Shown here: positions 6,505 to 10,606 of the stretch, one piece after another
Position numbering within the stretch: position 1 is the stretch's first letter
Layout of the letters: each line of letters starts with the position of its first letter
NCBI GenBank assembly: GCA_012511845.1
Contig: JAAZFF010000241.1
Span: 1-10,606 of the forward strand
Reading direction: 5' to 3'
Length of the DNA stretch: 10,606 bases
Origin: Lentisphaerota bacterium
GTDB lineage: Bacteria > Verrucomicrobiota > Kiritimatiellia > RFP12 > UBA3636
Program-made: the position numbers and the translations under genes
The notes under the pieces: generated by a model
Seen by the model: the letters and a program-made list of their open reading frames with translations, nothing else
Databases searched by the model: none
What the model was told of the DNA's origin: nothing

Positions 6505-7149
6505 TTAGTTGAAAATATCCTCTTTAAAATCTGCCAAATCTTCCAGCACCACATCTGCGGCAGCAACATTTTGCTTTGGGTGGCGGGGTCTGGACAGTGC
6601 CACCACCTTCATGCCTGCCGCTTTGCCTGATGCTATACCAACTTCCGAATCCTCAAAGACAACACACTCGGATGGCGACACACCAAGGCGCTCGGCAGCC
6701 AGCAGGAACCCGGAGGGGTGCGGTTTTCCAAACGGGTAATCCGATGACCCCAAATAGAATGATACGCAGTCTTCTATACCCATAATTTCGATACCCTCTG
6801 CGATATGCGGCCTCGGGGAACCGGAAACAATGCAACACGGAGTGCTTTGCGAAAGTCTTTTTAAAAGCTCTATCGAGCCGTGAATGCGAATATCTGCAAC
6901 ATCACGCAATTTGTAGAAAAATTCATCCATTTCGTCCTGCATTGCCGGAAGTCCCATTTCAAGCTCCGGAAAAGCATGAACAATATCAGCATATACATCA
7001 AACCATGCCCTGCCATAAACAACACCCATGCAAAACTCATGCGACACCTCATGCCCCTTTGAAGCAAGATAATTTCTGGTTGCATGTACCCATACAATTT
7101 CGGTGTCCAACAAAGTTCCGTCAAGATCGAATAAATAAGCTGATATCAT
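6505..7149 (-). CDS. HAD-superfamily hydrolase, beta-phosphoglucomutase/phosphatase-like
   Basis: This 214-residue cytoplasmic enzyme is of HAD subfamily I with an alpha-helical cap. Motif I is FDLDGTLLDTE (nucleophile Asp8, acid/base Asp10). Motif II is CCIVSGSP (Ser109). Motif III is the Lys in FGKPHPSGF (Lys142). Motif IV is VVFEDSEVGIASGKAAGM (Glu166, Asp167). The cap lies at about residues 15-85. This arrangement is typical of beta-phosphoglucomutases, phosphoglycolate phosphatases and sugar-phosphate phosphatases; the specific substrate cannot be read from the sequence. The ATG is separated by a single base from the TAA of the upstream pseudokinase gene, and its own TAA touches the miaA ATG, so all three are probably translated in a coupled fashion. 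All catalytic residues are present, so activity is expected. Confidence 0.9.
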   Translation of the reverse strand: MISAYLFDLDGTLLDTEIVWVHATRNYLASKGHEVSHEFCMGVVYGRAWFDVYADIVHAFPELEMGLPAMQDEMDEFFYKLRDVADIRIHGSIELLKRLSQSTPCCIVSGSPRPHIAEGIEIMGIEDCVSFYLGSSDYPFGKPHPSGFLLAAERLGVSPSECVVFEDSEVGIASGKAAGMKVVALSRPRHPKQNVAAADVVLEDLADFKEDIFN

Positions 7150-7150
7150 T

Positions 7151-9319
7151 TTAATTTTTCTGCGATAATTTTTTATAAGTTCTGATTATTGTTACAAATG
7201 GAAAAACATTTTCTGTCTCTGATAAAACTGTTGCTTGCCCTGCCTTTGCGCGCCATTCGGCGGCGGCGGCATACTCAGGACGAACTCCATTTCCCTCATC
7301 TCCTTTTTCAAGAATATCGGCTAATGCGAGCATTGCCTTGACGTCGCCCAACTCCGCAGCACGTTCATACCACGTCGAAGCAGCTGTCTGTGAAGGAGGT
7401 GTACCGCGCCCTCCGGCAAACATCTCAGCCATTCTGCGCTGGGCTTCAGAGCGCAAACGTGCAGGCGCATTCAGGTTACCGGCAACATTTCTGAGCCAGG
7501 ACAGTGTTGTAGGCAAGCTCTGTTCCAGCAAACTGCCTTCTTCATAAACATCTGCCAATAAAAGAGCGGCTTTCGGATTGCCTGCTGATGCAATTTTTCT
7601 GACAAACTCGATTGGCGTCAAATCTCCCTTGTTAAACCCGCGACCCTGGCGCACAAAAAACATAATCTTGTCTGCCAACAGCTCAGTCTCAGAGCTGTTG
7701 CTGATTTTTTCTTCAGCTTTTAGCCATAACGATAAAGCTCTGCGATCGTTAACAGGATCGGGGCGTTCAGGATTTGCAGCAAGCAAATCGCCGAGGGCGT
7801 CCATTGCAAGTCGGTGCTCCAGCGTAGCAGCAAATTCCAGGTTTTCAATGGCGGAAGCAGAGTCGTCGTCTAAAACACCGGTCAGTATAGCACATGCACG
7901 CCAGTATGCCGCAGAAGATTCTCCTTCTGCCCTGGCTTTCAGTTCGCTACTTAATGGTTTCAGCGTTTCACGTGCTTGCAATAACGCATTCAGGTCTCCG
8001 GGAACCTTGAACATTTTTTCGATGCATAAGCGCGCAGCCGCAACACAGTCGCCCCCTGCGGCGGCTGTAAGGAGCTCAGAAGTCGTCAGCTCCTCAATTG
8101 AACGTCGTTTACTTCCGGATACCCTGTCCACCTCATCTTCCATAATTGAAATGGAAGAGTAACTGCCGGGCTGATTGAGACTTGCCATAATGTGACGCCT
8201 TTGCTCCAAATATCTAAGTCCCGCATGGACACCAAAGGCTATACCGACAATAAGGATGAAGAGTGACAACATTACAAGAACTGCCAGCACCTGTTTTCCC
8301 CGTTCTGTTGACAAGGTAGCATATTTGTTTTTTTTACGGCTCTTGCTGCTGCTGCGTCGGCGGCGTACAACATTCGAGCCTTGCCTTGATGAGCGTGACT
8401 TGTTTCTTCTTTTTGAGTGGCTGCTTTCAGAACGTACAGGTACCTTGTTTTCAACTTCAGGCTCGGGACTAGCCACAGTATCATCTTTCTTCCGATTTAC
8501 ACGCGGCTTGCCACCCTGTTTTAAAATTAAATTGCTTCTTTCCAGAAAATCTGCACCTGTAAAACCATCAGCAGACGCTTGCATGTCACTCGAAAGCTGC
8601 AATAGATTTCTTTTCAGTTGAGAGCCGTACCCGTATCCTTTTTCAGACACTAGTAATTCAATCAATTTCCCAACCTGTTCGAGGTCTTTTCTTATAAGTT
8701 CCGCATCAGCTTTTTTAGGCCAGTTATAAAAGCGCAAGCGCGCAATCAGTGTATGATGACCTCTGACAGTATCCAAAAAGATAGTTTTCTGGTTTATATC
8801 TGCGGCGTATGCAGAGTTGGCGTGAAGAAATGCGACAGCCTCAATTAAATCACCAATTATTATACAGCCGTCTTTTGCTGCAATTTTGCCGTTTGACGCC
8901 TTCAAAAGCATAGCAAGAGTTGGGAAACAAATCTCCGTTTCTTCCACGCCATCACTTTCCGTAACTTCTTCAACAATTTCTGTTTCAAAAAAAGAAGCTC
9001 CCTTGACATGCTCGGATCTTAACCATATTATGCCATCGTCATCGCCGCAAGCGTAATAAGATATGAGGCACGGATGATCCAGCGATGAACACCTTTTTAA
9101 AATATTCTCGTAGTCTTCATATGAAAACTCAAATGGTCCACCACGCGAAATATTAATATCGTACAACCTGTTCGTAGTTCCGAAGAAAATCGAATAGCGA
9201 TCTCCGATTGAATCGCTCGATATGAAACTTTTAACCTTCTGGTTGCCTATTTTAAAACCTAGAGGCAGGCGACCATTACCATCAATTGTAATCGCCTTGA
9301 TCTTAATTTCTTTTGCCAT
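7151..9319 (-). CDS. Membrane pseudokinase-like protein with C-terminal Sel1/TPR-type repeats
   Basis: This is a 722-residue protein in four parts. Residues about 30-265 look like a degenerate eukaryotic-type protein kinase fold. SLDHPCLISYYACGDDDG (79-96) resembles the alphaC-beta4-beta5 region, and IIGDLIEAVAFLHANSAYAA (154-173) the helix before the catalytic loop. DINQKTIFLD (174-183) stands for DxKPxNIxLD. The key residues are gone: no glycine loop or VAIK lysine, HRD reads AAD, catalytic-loop Lys and Asn are Asn176 and Thr179, and no DFG follows. Residues 300-333 form a basic Ser/Arg/Lys-rich linker. One membrane helix spans about 343-368. The C-terminal part has alpha-helical Sel1-like repeats, clearest at 580-612 (AGNPKAALLLADVYEEGS) and 624-693 (RMAEMFAGGRGT...AAELGDVKAMLALADILEKG). 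The basic linker places the kinase part in the cytoplasm and the repeats outside. It leads the operon with the HAD, miaA and radC genes. A scaffold or signalling role is inference. Confidence 0.78.
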   Translation of the reverse strand: MAKEIKIKAITIDGNGRLPLGFKIGNQKVKSFISSDSIGDRYSIFFGTTNRLYDINISRGGPFEFSYEDYENILKRCSSLDHPCLISYYACGDDDGIIWLRSEHVKGASFFETEIVEEVTESDGVEETEICFPTLAMLLKASNGKIAAKDGCIIIGDLIEAVAFLHANSAYAADINQKTIFLDTVRGHHTLIARLRFYNWPKKADAELIRKDLEQVGKLIELLVSEKGYGYGSQLKRNLLQLSSDMQASADGFTGADFLERSNLILKQGGKPRVNRKKDDTVASPEPEVENKVPVRSESSHSKRRNKSRSSRQGSNVVRRRRSSSKSRKKNKYATLSTERGKQVLAVLVMLSLFILIVGIAFGVHAGLRYLEQRRHIMASLNQPGSYSSISIMEDEVDRVSGSKRRSIEELTTSELLTAAAGGDCVAAARLCIEKMFKVPGDLNALLQARETLKPLSSELKARAEGESSAAYWRACAILTGVLDDDSASAIENLEFAATLEHRLAMDALGDLLAANPERPDPVNDRRALSLWLKAEEKISNSSETELLADKIMFFVRQGRGFNKGDLTPIEFVRKIASAGNPKAALLLADVYEEGSLLEQSLPTTLSWLRNVAGNLNAPARLRSEAQRRMAEMFAGGRGTPPSQTAASTWYERAAELGDVKAMLALADILEKGDEGNGVRPEYAAAAEWRAKAGQATVLSETENVFPFVTIIRTYKKLSQKN

Positions 9320-9415
9320 ACAAAACTATCATTAAATTCTTAACCTGTAATTTCCGTCTCTTCCTGGATAAAGTCGAGCTTTTATCAGCTACCTGCCTCC
9401 GGCAAGATAAGCGTG

Positions 9416-9443
9416 ACTATCAATAAATTTCCCGCACTGACAA
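9416..9443 (-). promoter_or_regulatory. Weak candidate promoter for the pseudokinase-HAD-miaA-radC operon
   Basis: On the minus strand TTGTCA (9443-9438) is followed after 16 bp by GATAGT (9421-9416), 5/6 and 4/6 matches to the sigma70 boxes. Transcription would start near 9409 and leave a leader of about 90 nt before the ATG at 9319. No strong Shine-Dalgarno lies just before that ATG. Other weak combinations exist in this region, so this is only a suggestion. Confidence 0.25.
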
Positions 9444-9526
9444 CCTCTGTGAGCCACACCTTTCTTAACCCTTATTAGCTGAAATGCATGTTAGCATATC
9501 ACAGATACATGAGCAATCTCATATAG

Positions 9527-9555
9527 TTGAAAGACATCCAGCAAAATGCTATGAT
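9527..9555 (+). promoter_or_regulatory. Strong sigma70-type promoter, predicted leaderless start for the EamA gene
   Basis: TTGAAA (9527-9532), a spacer of exactly 17 bp, and TATGAT (9550-9555) match the sigma70 consensus at 5/6 and 5/6 with ideal spacing. The usual start point, 6-7 bp after the -10 box, falls on or next to the A of the EamA ATG at 9562. No Shine-Dalgarno exists in the few bases between. The simplest reading is a leaderless mRNA beginning with AUG. Confidence 0.65.
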
Positions 9556-9561
9556 CCCGGC

Positions 9562-9996
9562 ATGAAAACAAATGCAAACTGGTTTTTTTGGGCAGCGATG
9601 TCAGCTGTATTTGCAGCTCTCACAGCTATTTTTGCTAAAATCGGCATCAGAAAGGTTGACTCAGATCTGGCAACACTGATTCGAACAGCTGTAATTATTA
9701 TAGTACTGTCGCTTTTCGTGTGGTCTACAGGCAAGTGGTCAAATCCATTTGAGCTTTCACGCAAAACCTGGATTTTCCTCACTCTTTCCGGATTGGCTAC
9801 CGGAGCGTCGTGGCTTTGCTACTTCAGGGCTCTCCAGATGGGAGATGCTTCGAAGGTTGCACCCGTTGATAAAATGAGTCTTGTACTCGTAGCACTTTTT
9901 GCGTTCCTTTTTCTTGGCGAACGTCCGAATCTGCGTGAGTGGGCAGGCATTGCCATGGTAGCAGCAGGCGTAGTTGTCCTGGCATTTAAACGCTAG
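9562..9996 (+). CDS. Half-size EamA-family (DMT superfamily) transporter
   Basis: This 144-residue integral membrane protein corresponds to one EamA domain; most DMT transporters carry two. About five hydrophobic helices are visible: residues 7-27, 38-56, 69-88, 99-118 and 124-141. The family pattern RALQMGDASKVAPVDKMSLVLVALFAFLFLGER is at 89-121 (with the typical 'GD...V.P...L' and 'LGE' elements), and AGIAMVAAGVVVL closes the protein. A one-domain protein would need to dimerise to form a transport path. The substrate is unknown. The frame stays open 26 codons further upstream to 9484, but that extra stretch is polar, lies across the promoter and is absent from the family pattern, so the start at 9562 is chosen. 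It is the first plus-strand gene and is followed after 38 nt by the small lipoprotein gene, probably on the same transcript. Confidence 0.88.
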   Translation: MKTNANWFFWAAMSAVFAALTAIFAKIGIRKVDSDLATLIRTAVIIIVLSLFVWSTGKWSNPFELSRKTWIFLTLSGLATGASWLCYFRALQMGDASKVAPVDKMSLVLVALFAFLFLGERPNLREWAGIAMVAAGVVVLAFKR

Positions 9997-10034
9997 CAGC
10001 CAGCCTGACAGCGACACACCGTAAAGCCCTATAT

Positions 10035-10436
10035 ATGAATTTGATTTCAAAAAAATCTCTTCTGCTTCTGTTGTTAATATCTTTGTCAAGCGGCTGTGTT
10101 ACTACTACGACATCTCGTGTTAACGACTCGGCAAAAAGCGGAAGACATGGGGTTGAAATTGGCGTCTACAAAGATGGAACTGTTACACTATACGGAAATC
10201 CCATTGATAAAGGCAGACTGTCAAAACGCCTGAAAAAGGAAGAGCGTGCCCATGAGGGACGAGCCGTCATATTAAAAGCAAAGGGCGGTGCCACTCGATC
10301 CCAGCTTGCTGACTTGAGGAATTTCCTCGTCCTGCAGGGCATACCAAACGTAACGGTCGTAACAACATTGAACGCTAAAGTTGAAGAAGGCGAAGCCGCT
10401 AATGACTTGGAACCGCGGCATGTATCCGGCAGATAG
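10035..10436 (+). CDS. Small lipoprotein with an ExbD/TolR-like periplasmic domain
   Basis: This is a 133-residue protein. The N-terminus MNLISKKSLLLLLLISLSSG followed by Cys21 is a lipoprotein signal peptide; Val after the Cys argues for outer-membrane sorting. A Thr-rich linker follows. Residues about 39-111 run VEIGVYKDGTVTLYGNPIDK, then RLSKRLKKEE, AVILKAKGGATRSQLADLRN and FLVLQGIPNVTVVTT. The order of strand, 'DGTVxLxGxPI', helix, 'VxIxAxxxxxxxxLxxLxxxLxxxGxxxVxxxT' matches the periplasmic domain of ExbD/TolR, proton-motive-force transducers normally anchored by an inner-membrane helix. Here the anchor is a lipid and no ExbB/TolQ partner is nearby. The similarity is by eye and could be a general alpha/beta fold. 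No Shine-Dalgarno is visible. The gene follows EamA by 38 nt, probably co-transcribed. Confidence 0.7.
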   Translation: MNLISKKSLLLLLLISLSSGCVTTTTSRVNDSAKSGRHGVEIGVYKDGTVTLYGNPIDKGRLSKRLKKEERAHEGRAVILKAKGGATRSQLADLRNFLVLQGIPNVTVVTTLNAKVEEGEAANDLEPRHVSGR

Positions 10437-10458
10437 TGCAAAGCCCGGCAAGCCGAGC

Positions 10459-10482
10459 AGTGATTAGTGGACAGTGGGTAGT
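10459..10482. repeat. Short degenerate tandem heptad repeat (AGTGNNN)
   Basis: Three successive 7-mers AGTGATT, AGTGGAC and AGTGGGT (10459-10479) are followed by another AGT. This is a short, imperfect period-7 array in the noncoding stretch 23 bp after the lipoprotein stop. Heptad repeats of this type are known as dispersed intergenic elements in some bacteria. With only three units chance cannot be excluded. Confidence 0.4.
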
Positions 10483-10507
10483 TTTCTCATGAGCGGCAAA
10501 CTGTAGC

Positions 10508-10525
10508 ACAGACATTCCTGTCTGT
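10508..10525. repeat. Perfect 7-bp hairpin ACAGACA-TTCC-TGTCTGT, candidate dispersed palindrome
   Basis: The arms ACAGACA (10508-10514) and TGTCTGT (10519-10525) are exact reverse complements around a TTCC loop. No U-tract follows, so it is not a standard terminator. It sits in noncoding sequence together with the heptad repeat. I associate hairpins of this wording with repeated intergenic elements in some environmental genomes, but that recollection is not evidence from this window. Confidence 0.5.
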
Positions 10526-10606
10526 CCCGCATGCTATGTGGTTGCTTAGCAAGGTAGGGCGTGTTTCTCCGTAAACCGCCGCATAATAACGGACAGCTTG
10601 GGAAAG

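Noticed and set aside
7578..8162. A 194-codon plus-strand open frame opposite the pseudokinase gene
   Set aside because: Low-complexity Ser/Ala-rich translation, no ribosome-binding site, and it sits inside a longer reading frame with recognisable domains.
9376..9412. Inverted-repeat-like segment GCTTTTATC ... GATAAGC with an inner TGCC-TCC-GGCA hairpin, considered as an operator or terminator
   Set aside because: The outer arms match only with a 2-nt bulge, the inner stem has 4 bp, and there is no T-tract; too weak to annotate.
9484..9561. Upstream 26-codon extension of the EamA gene
   Set aside because: It is polar, lies across the -35/-10 promoter and is not part of the EamA family pattern.
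10005..10035. CTGACA ... TATATA as a promoter directly before the small lipoprotein gene
   Set aside because: The -10-like TATATA overlaps the ATG itself, so transcripts would start inside the gene and lose the signal peptide; co-transcription from the EamA promoter is simpler.
1..10606. tRNA, rRNA, CRISPR arrays, insertion sequences and transposases
   Set aside because: I saw no cloverleaf-like segments, no regularly spaced direct repeats with spacers, and no transposase motifs.

Overview
The window is a piece of a Gram-negative-type bacterial chromosome. It encodes an outer-membrane factor, a periplasmic adaptor and two lipoprotein-type signal peptides. No 16S rRNA or other taxonomic marker is present. 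The mix of a lamin-tail-domain secreted protein, a VTC-domain protein with DUF4956, and a eukaryote-like pseudokinase with Sel1-type repeats suits the Planctomycetes-Verrucomicrobia-Lentisphaerae-Kiritimatiellota group. That placement is a guess from gene content. Everything from 1 to about 9319 is read on the minus strand; the last two genes are on the plus strand.

Region A (1-4442, minus strand, so transcription runs from 4442 down to 1) is a compact five-gene operon: VTC-domain polyphosphate-polymerase-like protein, DUF4956 membrane protein, HlyD-type adaptor, TolC-type outer-membrane lipoprotein, and the first 50 codons of a secreted lamin-tail-domain protein that runs off the window edge. 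Gaps are 15, 10 and 25 nt, and the last pair overlaps by 17 nt. The set has parts for the cytoplasm, inner membrane, periplasm, outer membrane and cell surface, but the visible part lacks an ABC, RND or MFS pump. The four-helix DUF4956 protein sits where such a pump would be. The VTC domain keeps the basic and acidic residues expected of the catalytic tunnel. This is the most interesting part of the window: a candidate trans-envelope system built around a VTC enzyme, possibly for making and exporting polyphosphate or a related phosphopolymer.

Region B (4443-4787) has no convincing gene. It holds candidate promoters for operon A and a long imperfect stem-loop at 4616-4662.

Region C (4788-9319, minus strand) is a second tight operon: a 722-residue membrane pseudokinase with a Sel1/TPR-like C-terminus, a HAD-family phosphatase, miaA (tRNA dimethylallyltransferase) and radC. 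Junctions are 1 nt, 0 nt and a 26-nt overlap, so translational coupling is likely.

Region D (9320-9561) is the divergent intergenic region. It carries a very good sigma70-type promoter on the plus strand whose expected start point coincides with the ATG of the next gene, which suggests a leaderless mRNA.

Region E (9562-10436, plus strand) encodes a half-size EamA-type transporter and a small lipoprotein that resembles the periplasmic domain of ExbD/TolR. The final 170 bases hold short repeats (AGTG-type heptads and a perfect 7-bp hairpin) and no supported gene. By eye, region A is more GC-rich and has much stronger strand asymmetry than region C.
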